Assembly: GCA_013202845.1 (NCBI GenBank)
Contig: JABMPT010000010.1
Coordinates: 1 to 59,875 of the forward strand
Source: Candidatus Woesearchaeota archaeon
GTDB lineage: Archaea; Nanobdellota; Nanobdellia; Woesearchaeales; GCA-2686295
Direction: 5' to 3'
DNA length: 59,875 nt
This document shows, one piece after another, positions 17,898-25,521 of this stretch. Each line of letters starts with the position of its first letter. The stretch's first letter is position 1. The position numbers and the translations under genes were made by a program. The notes beneath the pieces were generated by a model. It was given only the letters and a program-made list of their open reading frames with translations, ran no database searches and was not told the DNA's origin.

Positions 17898-18200
17898 TTA
17901 TTTCTTTACTTTAACCCAATAAGTTGTGCCATGAATAATTTTCTTTTTAACACGGCCTTTTTTTGCAAGCAGAGATAAGTATTTCTTCACAGTTAGTATG
18001 TTTAATCCCCACATCTTGCTGATTTCACTCGGAGTAATAGGAAGTTTTTCGTGATCAAAAGACATGATTATACCATTCATGATTACTCGACTAGGTTTCT
18101 TTTTAGAAGAAACTTTTCTGTAATGAGACCTGACGAACTTTTTTTTTCTCAAACCTCTTCGACTATGAGCTTTAATTAACCTCTTTTTGGTCTTTGTCAT
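17898..18200 (-). CDS. Winged-helix/HTH-like DNA-binding protein
   Basis: The 100-residue protein has a very basic N-terminal half (RLIKAHSRRGLRKKKFVRSH), followed by a helix-turn-helix (ITPSEISKMWGLNILTVKKY) and a wing-like strand pair (RVKKKIIHGTTYWVKVKK). It is co-translated with the upstream AbrB-like gene: the ATG at 18200 shares a base with the upstream stop. It may regulate element genes or assist transposition. Confidence 0.6.
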   Translation of the reverse strand: MTKTKKRLIKAHSRRGLRKKKFVRSHYRKVSSKKKPSRVIMNGIIMSFDHEKLPITPSEISKMWGLNILTVKKYLSLLAKKGRVKKKIIHGTTYWVKVKK

Positions 18201-18418
18201 TAGATTAACCTCATTTGTAGGACTCTGTTCTTATTATTATCCAAAGATATTTTGAACTCTATTTTATTTTCTTTACTTATTTCAAATTTTTCAACAATTT
18301 TTTTCGGTATTTTAACTAGGAACTGTTTTATTTCTTTGTTTGCTTTTTTATTGAAGAATCTGGTTTCTATGATTTTTACCTCTTTTTTCACCTTATTATC
18401 TTCCATATCTTCTATCAT
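18200..18418 (-). CDS. AbrB/SpoVT-like regulator
   Basis: The 72-residue protein has the swapped-hairpin pattern of AbrB-type DNA-binding domains: a strand with KQFLVKIPKKIVEKFEISKE, then NKIEFKIS. Such proteins are common repressors and antitoxins in archaeal plasmids. The gene is divergent from the RHH-transposase operon across a 142-base gap holding two 28-base repeats. A TATA box (TTTAAATA) about 25 bases before the ATG suggests a leaderless transcript. Confidence 0.6.
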   Translation of the reverse strand: MIEDMEDNKVKKEVKIIETRFFNKKANKEIKQFLVKIPKKIVEKFEISKENKIEFKISLDNNKNRVLQMRLI

Positions 18419-18424
18419 TTACTG

Positions 18425-18540
18425 TATTAGTACTATTAAGTATTTAAATTTTTTGATTTTAGGCACTAATATTTGATATAGATAGCAAAACTTTATAAAC
18501 AACTCATTTTTCTTAGGTACTAATAATTGTTATCTATAGC
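18425..18540. promoter_or_regulatory. Divergent promoter with repeated TTAGGYACTAATA operators
   Basis: Two 28-base direct repeats (18459-18486 and 18513-18540) match at 23 positions, begin TTAGGYACTAATA and end TATAGC or GATAGC. An inverted partial copy, TATTAGTAC, lies at 18425-18433. The TATA box of the plus-strand operon (CTTTATAAAC, about 18490-18499) sits between the two direct repeats. Candidate binders are the AbrB-like, HTH and RHH proteins encoded on both sides. Confidence 0.55.
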
Positions 18541-18560
18541 AATTAGTGAGATGTAAAAAT

Positions 18561-18752
18561 ATGACAAACGAAACGAAACAAATTGAAATTGTAATTGATG
18601 TATCTTTAGATATGCTTGAAGATATGGAGCGGATCTGTTCTAAGCTTGGCTTGGAAAAGGTTGAAGACTTCATGTTCAACGCTATTTATAGCGCGTTTTA
18701 TGAGCATAATGATACATTGAAACGAAAAAATTTGATAGATTACATCGGATGA
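18561..18752 (+). CDS. Small RHH-like protein upstream of the transposase
   Basis: The 63-residue protein starts with a strand (KQIEIVIDVSLDMLEDMERI), followed by helices (KVEDFMFNAIYSAFYEH), consistent with a ribbon-helix-helix fold. An in-frame GTG at 18546 lies within a ribosome-binding-like GTGAGATG, so the ATG at 18561 is preferred. It is 6 bases upstream of the transposase gene and so probably its translation partner. Some archaeal IS families carry a small helper ORF in this position. Confidence 0.6.
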   Translation: MTNETKQIEIVIDVSLDMLEDMERICSKLGLEKVEDFMFNAIYSAFYEHNDTLKRKNLIDYIG

Positions 18753-18758
18753 GTAAAA

Positions 18759-19871
18759 ATGAGTTCAGAAACCAAACCTGAGTCAATTATAGAACTATTT
18801 TCAACTGGAAGTGGGCAAACAACTTTTCAACCTATAATTGAAAAGGAACTGAAAGAAGTAGAAAAACCAAAATCAGTAGTTAAAAAACCAAAACCCACTT
18901 ATCGGCAGGACTGGAAAGCATATGATTCTGCTAGGACTAATGAAGCAGGTTTTTTCAGAAGGTTATTGGATGAATTAACGCTGATAGGTATTAATGAAGT
19001 TCCTAAAACAAGTGTTGGCAGAAAAGGATTCTCTATTAGAGAAAAGATTATTTCTATGGCTATAAAAGTGTATTATAAGAGTGATCTTAGAAAAGCTGAG
19101 AGTATATTAAAAGAGCTTCAAAAAACTCATTTCATCTATCGTGTGCCTAGTTATCGTTCAATTGATAACTTCTTCCAGGATAAAAGCCTGTCAAAAGTCC
19201 TGGACAAGCTTATATTTTTGTCTGCTTTGCCTCTTGCATCGTTGGAAGAAACGGCTGCTATTGACGCAACAGGGTTCACAACAACTATTTTCACTTCTTG
19301 GAATAAGTTTAAGTGGGGTAACATTGAGGGTGAGGAGAGAGCTTGGCGAAAGCTACATGCCGTGATTGGTTGTAAGACCAATATTTTCATAAGTGCTGAA
19401 GTGACTGAAGGTCATGTTCATGATTCGTTAATGGTGAAAGAGATCGTTGATAGGAGAGTAATTGCTTTTGACTTGCAAAAGTTTGTAGCAGACAAGGCTT
19501 ATCTGTCTAGAGATACTTTGGAGTTCATTAATGGTATTGGTTTACTACCATTTATTCCTTTTAAGAAGAATTGTATTGGGAGGTCAAGAGGTTCTCCTTT
19601 ATGGAAGAAACTATTCGCAGAGTTTACCTATAACTATGAGTCTTTTATGAATAATTATCACGCTAGAAGTCAAATTGAGACCAGTTTTCATATGTTAAAA
19701 GCACGTTTAGGTAATAATTGTGCGACCAGAGGACTTAACGCTAACATTAATGAGATTAAAACAAAGGTTTTATGTCATAATTTGTGTGTTCTGATTCAGG
19801 AGGCTTTTGAAAACAATATTTTTGTTGATTTCGAAGCTTGTGAAAAAATAGCGACTCCTGTGAAAAAATAA
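18759..19871 (+). CDS. IS4-superfamily DDE transposase
   Basis: This 370-residue transposase has a DDE_Tnp_1-type RNase H core: Asp169 in AAIDATGF, Asp245 in FVADKAYLS and Glu307 in YHARSQIETSFHMLK. The last motif fits the Y(2)R(3)E(6)K signature of the IS4 superfamily. The first 60 or so residues are a Lys/Pro-rich linker, and a helical DNA-binding region (about 85-145) precedes the core. The gene is intact and its last codons run into iteron pair C, 20 bases from the transposon end. An intact frame and conserved catalytic residues suggest the element could still be mobile. Confidence 0.85.
   Translation: MSSETKPESIIELFSTGSGQTTFQPIIEKELKEVEKPKSVVKKPKPTYRQDWKAYDSARTNEAGFFRRLLDELTLIGINEVPKTSVGRKGFSIREKIISMAIKVYYKSDLRKAESILKELQKTHFIYRVPSYRSIDNFFQDKSLSKVLDKLIFLSALPLASLEETAAIDATGFTTTIFTSWNKFKWGNIEGEERAWRKLHAVIGCKTNIFISAEVTEGHVHDSLMVKEIVDRRVIAFDLQKFVADKAYLSRDTLEFINGIGLLPFIPFKKNCIGRSRGSPLWKKLFAEFTYNYESFMNNYHARSQIETSFHMLKARLGNNCATRGLNANINEIKTKVLCHNLCVLIQEAFENNIFVDFEACEKIATPVKK
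19837..19870 (+). repeat. Iteron pair C at the right transposon end
   Basis: Two motif copies (CTTGTGAAAAAATA at 19837 and CCTGTGAAAAAATA at 19857) lie 20 bases apart. They are in the same genomic orientation as pairs A and B and overlap the last codons of the transposase. The right tip, read inward, begins GGCTTTGTGAAAAATT, another copy in inverse. Confidence 0.5.
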
Positions 19872-19886
19872 GCGCAATTTTTCACA
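19859..19886 (+). terminator. Hairpin at the transposon right end
   Basis: TGTGAAAAA (19859-19867) pairs with TTTTTCACA (19878-19886) around a 10-base loop. It covers the transposase stop and the transposon tip, so it could stop transcription into the heat-shock operon or hide the transposase gene from outside transcripts. Confidence 0.4.
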
Positions 19887-19891
19887 AAGCC

Positions 19892-19900
19892 TAAAAAACC
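19892..19900 (+). repeat. Target-site duplication, right copy (TAAAAAACC)
   Basis: Identical to 14179-14187 and directly adjacent to the right inverted end CACAAAGCC. Confidence 0.65.
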
Positions 19901-19906
19901 GTAAAC

Positions 19907-19916
19907 TATTTAAATA
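19907..19916 (+). promoter_or_regulatory. TATA box of the heat-shock operon
   Basis: TATTTAAATA lies 52 bases before the grpE start and 16 bases from the transposon end. The sequence just upstream (AAAAAACCGTAAA, 19893-19905) has an identical copy at 14128 beyond the transposon. Confidence 0.5.
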
Positions 19917-19967
19917 ACCTCTACTTTGTTGATTTAAAGTCAACGAAATCATGGGTGTAATCAACAA

Positions 19968-20444
19968 ATGGTGAAAACAAAGCAAAAAGCAAAGAAAATC
20001 GCGAAAAAAGATGAAAAAGAGCTAAAGGAGACGCTTCAAAGGCTGCAGGCAGAGTTCGAGAACTACAAGAAGAGAGTTGAGAACGAGAATGCTAATTTTA
20101 AAGCACGAGCCGAAGCAGATTTTATAGTATCAATATTACCTGTGCTGGACAATTTTGAGCTGGCACTGAAGAATCACGCTTCCCCGCAAGAATTCTTGAA
20201 AGGTGTTGAGCTGATATACACTCAACTCTTTCAGACACTGGAGGAAAAAGGATTAAAACATATAGAGTGCTGCAATGAAAAGTTCGATCCATACAAGCAC
20301 GAAGCATTATTGACAGAGGAATCTAACAAGAAAGAGAACACAGTGCTTCAAGAACTGCAGAAAGGATACACTTTCAACGACAAAGTCATAAGACATGCTA
20401 AAGTAAAGGTTTCAAAGAAGAAATCTGGAGGAAAACAAAAATGA
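19968..20444 (+). CDS. grpE: GrpE nucleotide exchange factor
   Basis: GrpE releases ADP from DnaK. The 158-residue protein begins Lys-rich, then has the long dimerisation coiled coil ([20 protein letters not shown]) running into [19 protein letters not shown]. It ends in the beta domain with [12 protein letters not shown] and [18 protein letters not shown], all GrpE hallmarks. It is the first gene of the operon, and its stop overlaps the dnaK start (ATGA). Archaea that have the Hsp70 system received it from bacteria. Confidence 0.95.
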   Translation: MVKTKQKAKKIAKKDEKELKETLQRLQAEFENYKKRVENENANFKARAEADFIVSILPVLDNFELALKNHASPQEFLKGVELIYTQLFQTLEEKGLKHIECCNEKFDPYKHEALLTEESNKKENTVLQELQKGYTFNDKVIRHAKVKVSKKKSGGKQK

Positions 20445-22495
20445 CAAAAATAATTGGAATAGATTTAGGTACAACATTTTCAGCAGCATCGGTGTTAGAG
20501 GGTGGAAAACCCGTGATCATACCGAATGCTGAAGGACAAAGAACAACACCATCAGTTGTAAGCATAACAGAAGATGGTGAGAGACTGGTCGGCCAAGTGG
20601 CAAAGAACCAGGCAATAACAAACCCAGAGCATACTGTTGCAAGTATCAAAAGAAACATGGGTTCTAATAAGAAATCCAAGATATGGGACAAGGAATACAC
20701 TCCACAGGAGATATCAGCGATGGTACTGCAGAAACTTAAAGCAGATGCAGAAGCATATCTTGGAGGAGAGATAAAACAAGCAGTCATCACAACCCCCGCT
20801 TATTTCGAGGACAGCCAGAGACAGGCAACAAAAGACGCTGGAAAGATCGCTGGTTTGGAAGTTTTAAGGATTATAAACGAGCCAACAGCAGCATCACTGG
20901 CATACGGCCTTGAAAAAGGGCATGACCACACAATTCTTGTATTTGATTTCGGAGGAGGAACTTTCGACGTTTCAATACTGGAACTTGGTGATGGAGTCTT
21001 TGAGGTCAAAGCAACCAATGGAGACAACCACCTAGGTGGAGATGATATTGACGATTTATTGGTTGAATGGTTGGCCAAGGAATTCAAGAAAGAGCAGGGA
21101 ATAGACCTGATGGAAGACAAAACAGCTGTTCAAAGATTAAAAGAAGCTGCGGAAAAAGCAAAGATAGAGCTTTCAACAAAGTCAAAAGCAGATATAAACA
21201 TTCCTTTCGTGACAGCAGACAAGGCAGGACCAAAGCATCTTAAGACGGAAATTTCAAGGTCGCAGTTCGAGAAGATGCTCGAGCCAATCATTGAAAAACT
21301 GAAAGTGCCGACACAACTTGCCTTGAAAGACGCCAAGATGAAAACAGAAGAAATCAACAAAGTCATATTTGTAGGCGGAAGCACAAGGATTCCAGCAGTG
21401 CAAGCACTTGTAAAAGAGCTCACTGGCAAAGAAGGTGACAAATCTGTCAACCCTGACGAGGCAGTTGCAATGGGAGCAGCTATCCAGGCAGGGATACTGG
21501 GCGGAGATGTAAAAGATGTTCTGCTTTTAGACGTGACTCCATTGAGCCTTGGAATCGAGACTCTTGGAGGCGTGTTGACACAACTGATTGAGAAGAATAC
21601 AACCATTCCTACCAAGAAGAGCCAGATTTTCAGCACAGCAGCTGATAGCCAGACCGCTGTTACAATCAGGGTTTTCCAGGGAGAGAGAAGCATGGCAATC
21701 GACAACAAATTGCTGGGACAATTTGACCTGGTCGGAATACCGCCTGCACCTCGGGGAATACCTCAAGTCGAAGTCAGTTTTGACATTGACGCAAATGGTA
21801 TAGTTCATGTAAATGCCAAAGACCTTGGTACTGGTAAAGAGCAGAGCATAAAGATAACCGCTTCGACAAATCTAACTGAGGAAGAGCTCGGTAAGATGAA
21901 AGAAGACGCAGAGAAATTTGCAGATGAAGACAAGAAGAAAAAGGACGAGATAGAGACAATAAACCAGGCAGATACAATGCTTTACACAACTGAAAGACTT
22001 CTGAAAGACCTTAAGGGGAAAATTGACAAGAAAGACCTTAAGGATATCGAGGAAAATCTTGAAGGTCTTAGGAAATTGCTTGAATCTGAGAAGAAAGATA
22101 TCAAAGCCCTGAAGAAAAAGATGGATCAGCTGAATCAGATAGTGCAGAAGGCCAGTACAGAGATGTATCAAAAGGTTGCTGAGGAACAGGCCAAAAAACA
22201 GGGAAAACAACCAGAGCCTGAGCAGAAGGCAGAGAAAAAAGGCGACGAAAAAGTTGTCGATGCAGACTTCGAAGAGGTTAAAGAAGAAAAAACAGAATCA
22301 AAAAAAGATTCTGAGAAACCTAAGAAGAAGAAGGAAAACAAGAAAGAAGCTTCAGACTATCTGGAAGAAGGAGAGAAGTTCATCAAGAAAGAGCTAAAAA
22401 AAGGTTTTTCTTTAGATGAAATCAAAGAGGCTCTCTTGAAACAAGGTTGGAATGAGAAACAGGCTGATAAAGCATTGAAAAAGCATAAGAAATAA
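20441..22495 (+). CDS. dnaK: DnaK (Hsp70) with an extra C-terminal tail domain
   Basis: The 684-residue chaperone has all ATPase motifs ([14 protein letters not shown] at the start, [42 protein letters not shown]). The interdomain linker [13 protein letters not shown], the substrate-binding domain and a helical lid follow. The N-terminal lobe lacks the insertion typical of proteobacterial DnaK, as in Gram-positive and archaeal forms. After a Lys/Glu-rich linker (about residues 590-635) comes an added domain (about 638-684, [18 protein letters not shown], then [15 protein letters not shown]). It is clearly related to the tail of the giant surface protein at 5832-13475. Confidence 0.97.
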   Translation: MTKIIGIDLGTTFSAASVLEGGKPVIIPNAEGQRTTPSVVSITEDGERLVGQVAKNQAITNPEHTVASIKRNMGSNKKSKIWDKEYTPQEISAMVLQKLKADAEAYLGGEIKQAVITTPAYFEDSQRQATKDAGKIAGLEVLRIINEPTAASLAYGLEKGHDHTILVFDFGGGTFDVSILELGDGVFEVKATNGDNHLGGDDIDDLLVEWLAKEFKKEQGIDLMEDKTAVQRLKEAAEKAKIELSTKSKADINIPFVTADKAGPKHLKTEISRSQFEKMLEPIIEKLKVPTQLALKDAKMKTEEINKVIFVGGSTRIPAVQALVKELTGKEGDKSVNPDEAVAMGAAIQAGILGGDVKDVLLLDVTPLSLGIETLGGVLTQLIEKNTTIPTKKSQIFSTAADSQTAVTIRVFQGERSMAIDNKLLGQFDLVGIPPAPRGIPQVEVSFDIDANGIVHVNAKDLGTGKEQSIKITASTNLTEEELGKMKEDAEKFADEDKKKKDEIETINQADTMLYTTERLLKDLKGKIDKKDLKDIEENLEGLRKLLESEKKDIKALKKKMDQLNQIVQKASTEMYQKVAEEQAKKQGKQPEPEQKAEKKGDEKVVDADFEEVKEEKTESKKDSEKPKKKKENKKEASDYLEEGEKFIKKELKKGFSLDEIKEALLKQGWNEKQADKALKKHKK

Positions 22496-22513
22496 TTTTT
22501 TACTTTTTTTAAA

Positions 22514-23902
22514 ATGGACTCTGTTAAAGATTATAATTGGATAAAGAATTTTGGAATAAGGCTTAGTTTGTTCACTGTTCACTGCTTGGGTAAGGGCAAT
22601 AATGAATCTATCTCAAAGCAAACAGGATTAGCAAATATACCAAAATATATCTATATTGATGCTGAGGAGGTAAGAGCAGTTACAGATATTGATAATCTTA
22701 AGAAGTCAATTGCTGCTGATCCAATCAGAAATGGTGGAAGAGCTGTTTCTGTACTAAAAAAGGCATCTATTGAGATAAATGAACTCTCTAGAAAGATAGG
22801 TTCTGAATTCAATTCATATTCAGAAAAGATATTCTTGGAGAAATACTTGGAGTTCTTTCAAGAATGCGTCGACTGGTTTGGTATTGCAGACATTCAAGTG
22901 CTTACTGAAGATATCTATGGAGACAAAATCAAGGAAGCAACAAATGAAGATGCAGAAGCGTTGCTAACTTACATAGGTGAATCCGATCCGACTAGACAGA
23001 AGAGATTAATAACAGAGATGGCTCTTGATATTAAAAAAGGAGTTGATATTGAGAAAAAAATGAAAGATTTTCTTGAAGAATATGTCTGGTCAGGTATGAG
23101 GGTGTTTTTTGGCGAGCCCAAAACACTTGAAGATGTTCTGAAGGTTATTAAGGAAATAGATAATCCTGAAAAAGAATTGCAGAAACTGAAAAAAAGACGC
23201 GAGAAGGCGAAAAAAGAATTTGACGAAGCATTTGTCAGAATAAAAGATGAGGAGATAAAAGATTATGTCAAGATGATCCAAGACTTCATGCACATAAGAG
23301 ATTATCGTTATATGAAACTATGCCATGGATACTATATGGTGAAGCCATTCATGGAACAATTTGGAAAACAATTAGGATTAACATTCATGGAATTGATACA
23401 TTTATTACCTGAAGAAGTTGAGAAACTTTATTCTGATAAGAGCTTACTTAATGAATACAAAAAAATGGCAAATAAGAGATTAAAGAAGTTTGCATATATT
23501 CATATGAATGGAGAATACAAGATTTTAACAGGGGAAGAAGTTGATGAATTAAGTGAGGAACTGTTCGGAAAACAGGAGGATATTGATTTTGTAGAAGGGA
23601 TAGTTGCAAACAAAGGATTTGTGAAAGGAAGAGTTAGATTGATTTTGGATAAGCCGGATCTGGTCTATTTCAAGAAAGGTGAGATACTTGTTACAAATAT
23701 GACAACTCCTGATTACATGTCTGCGATGGAGAAGGCATCGGCTATTGTCACAGACATTGGCGGAATTACAAGTCATGCAGCGATTGTTTCCAGAGAACTG
23801 GGAATTCCATGTGTTATTAACACCAAGAATGCTTCAAAAGCATTCAAGACAGGTGATAAGATTGAGGTTGATGCAAATAAGGGATTAGTTAGGAAGATAT
23901 AA
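22514..23902 (+). CDS. PEP-utiliser swivelling-domain protein without an ATP-grasp domain
   Basis: Of 462 residues, only the last 100 are recognisable. They form the mobile phosphohistidine domain of PEP synthase/PPDK-type enzymes (PF00391), with GIVANKGFVKGRVRLI, ILVTNMTTPDYMSAMEKA and GGITSHAAIVSRELGIPCV. The His of TSHA is residue 421. The preceding 360 residues are mostly helical, with a charged coiled coil (KELQKLKKRREKAKKEFDEA), and have no glycine-rich ATP-grasp loop. A normal dikinase would place the ATP-binding domain before and a barrel after. It lies 18 bases after dnaK. It may pass phosphate between partners, but its reaction is unknown. Confidence 0.75.
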   Translation: MDSVKDYNWIKNFGIRLSLFTVHCLGKGNNESISKQTGLANIPKYIYIDAEEVRAVTDIDNLKKSIAADPIRNGGRAVSVLKKASIEINELSRKIGSEFNSYSEKIFLEKYLEFFQECVDWFGIADIQVLTEDIYGDKIKEATNEDAEALLTYIGESDPTRQKRLITEMALDIKKGVDIEKKMKDFLEEYVWSGMRVFFGEPKTLEDVLKVIKEIDNPEKELQKLKKRREKAKKEFDEAFVRIKDEEIKDYVKMIQDFMHIRDYRYMKLCHGYYMVKPFMEQFGKQLGLTFMELIHLLPEEVEKLYSDKSLLNEYKKMANKRLKKFAYIHMNGEYKILTGEEVDELSEELFGKQEDIDFVEGIVANKGFVKGRVRLILDKPDLVYFKKGEILVTNMTTPDYMSAMEKASAIVTDIGGITSHAAIVSRELGIPCVINTKNASKAFKTGDKIEVDANKGLVRKI

Positions 23903-23928
23903 ATATGATAAGAGGTTTTTTCCGTTAA

Positions 23929-25515
23929 ATGAAAATAAAGAAGGTCGTCATAAAGAACTATAAGAGTATAAAGAACCTAGAGATAGATAGCATAGAGAAT
24001 CTCAATGTTTTCATCGGAAAGAACGACGCCGGCAAGTCAAACGTAATCAATGCTTTGGATGTTGTATTTAATTCTCAGATCCAGAATTATGATGGTTCAT
24101 TAAAGCTTGTTAGTGAGACAGAGCTGGACACAGTTTTTGAAGGTTTGGCGCCTTATACTTTCTTTGACAAGAACAAGCCAGAGGCAGAATTGACTGTTTA
24201 TCTTGAAGTGAATCAGAGAGAGCTTGGAAAAAACGGTTTTAATCTTGAGGGAGATGTCAGTGAATTGGTCATATCTAAAAAAATAGCTAGTGTGAATAAT
24301 CGTACAAAGATACTCTTTAATTTTGTTAGGCTTGACAAGAGTATTCTAATAAAGACTCCTGATGAGAAAAAAAGGTTTTTGACAAGGGATGGCAGCTACT
24401 CTGACAAATTAAGTGATTGCGTGGCAAAGAATATTCTTGAAGAATTAGGCAATGAGTTCATCTTGGTGCCTGCTGACAGAAATATTGTTCGCGATCCTCA
24501 TCCATCATCTGAAAAAATGCAGGTTGAAGAATATATAAAAGATTCTTTGATTAGACTTGCAAATAGCAATGATGAGGACAAGAATAAATTGTTTAAGCAA
24601 TTCTCAGCTTTCATAGAGAAGATATCGCCTCTTATAGACCGCGTCGAGCCGCTGAAGGAGAAGAATAGTATTGTTAACCTAAGGTTTTTGACGTCAACAG
24701 GCGAGGATATAAAACTATCAACTATTGGTGGCGGAAACAATGAATTATTGTTATTGTTGCATGAGATTATAATCTCTGGCGGCAAGATGCTTGCCATTGA
24801 AGAGCCTGAGATACATCTACATCCTGAGGCAGAAAGGAAATTATTCAAGTTCATGGAAGAGTTTTCACAAACAACACAGATATTCGTTGTCACTCATTCG
24901 CCTGTTTTTGTGGAGCCCTACACCCTTAGGGGATTGTTCAGAGTCGAGAAAAAAGGCCATGAGACTCAGATGTTCTACATGAACGAGAAGGATTATATTG
25001 ATAATGACAGATTAGAGCAGGAACTGAACACTGAGAACTGTGAAATGTTTTTTTCAGACAAAGTCTTGCTTGTGGAGGGTATCTCTGACAAGATATTCAT
25101 GGAAGGACTCATTGCTAAATACTGCAAATCTACTGCTGAGATAAAGGTTATCAGTTCTTATAGTAAGGACAATTTTGATATTTACCTAACTTTATTGAAG
25201 ATTTTCAAGATTCCATACGTAGTCATGACTGATTTAGATGCTTTGAAAGGCAGGTTCCAGATAAAGATAATCTGGCATGAGTTGAAAAAGCACAAGGATA
25301 TCAGGGATCGATATGAAAGGATTGAGTTCTTGAAAACAAAGCACATCCATGTTTTGTCTAAAGGAGACCTTGAAAGATCTTATCCAAGACAGTATAGGCG
25401 CGGAGTATCGAAGCCGCTTGACGCTTTGAATGCAATTCATAATTTAACTGAAGAAGATTATAATTCCGATAGGATGAAAGATATAAAAGGAGTGATAGAT
25501 GCATTGGAGAAGTGA
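23929..25515 (+). CDS. OLD-family ATPase/TOPRIM nuclease
   Basis: The 528-residue protein has an ABC-type ATPase with Walker A near residue 30 (FIGKNDAGKSNVINAL). Late in the domain come the signature and Walker B (LSTIGGGNNELLLLLHEI, then MLAIEEPEIHLHPEAE) and the switch VVTHSPVFV. The C-terminal part is a TOPRIM domain (VLLVEGISDKIFMEGL, then VVMTDLDALKG). OLD nucleases bind and cut DNA using two metals. Class 2 members (GajA) pair with a UvrD-like helicase, but none is adjacent, so this looks like a stand-alone class 1 protein. It lies between the dnaK and dnaJ genes with a 26-base gap before and a 6-base gap after. Confidence 0.85.
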   Translation: MKIKKVVIKNYKSIKNLEIDSIENLNVFIGKNDAGKSNVINALDVVFNSQIQNYDGSLKLVSETELDTVFEGLAPYTFFDKNKPEAELTVYLEVNQRELGKNGFNLEGDVSELVISKKIASVNNRTKILFNFVRLDKSILIKTPDEKKRFLTRDGSYSDKLSDCVAKNILEELGNEFILVPADRNIVRDPHPSSEKMQVEEYIKDSLIRLANSNDEDKNKLFKQFSAFIEKISPLIDRVEPLKEKNSIVNLRFLTSTGEDIKLSTIGGGNNELLLLLHEIIISGGKMLAIEEPEIHLHPEAERKLFKFMEEFSQTTQIFVVTHSPVFVEPYTLRGLFRVEKKGHETQMFYMNEKDYIDNDRLEQELNTENCEMFFSDKVLLVEGISDKIFMEGLIAKYCKSTAEIKVISSYSKDNFDIYLTLLKIFKIPYVVMTDLDALKGRFQIKIIWHELKKHKDIRDRYERIEFLKTKHIHVLSKGDLERSYPRQYRRGVSKPLDALNAIHNLTEEDYNSDRMKDIKGVIDALEK

Positions 25516-25521
25516 TTAAAT

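Larger units (their letters stand above)
14188..19891 (+). mobile_element. IS4-type transposon of about 5.7 kb carrying cargo genes
   Basis: The left end is GGCTTTGTG (14188-14196) and the right end is its exact inverse CACAAAGCC (19883-19891). Extending to 20 bases keeps about 14 matches. Both ends are flanked by the same 9 bases, TAAAAAACC. The transposase gene lies at the right end and runs to within 20 bases of it. The body holds at least twelve other genes: small membrane proteins, a Cas2-fold protein, a PIN-domain protein with a partner, several small DNA-binding proteins and a zinc ribbon. IS4-family elements usually make 9-12 base duplications, so the length fits. The element is far longer than a simple insertion sequence. 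Confidence 0.75.

Noticed and set aside
14128-19905. AAAAAACCGTAAA as the transposon target duplication
   Set aside because: The left copy is 47 bases away from the inverted end, whereas TAAAAAACC directly abuts both ends.
21130-21708. 192-codon frame opposite dnaK
   Set aside because: It is a shadow of a conserved DnaK region, without start signals or a recognisable product.
23929-25515. Gabija (GajAB) defence pair
   Set aside because: The OLD-type gene has no adjacent UvrD-like helicase; its neighbours are a PEP-swivel protein and dnaJ.
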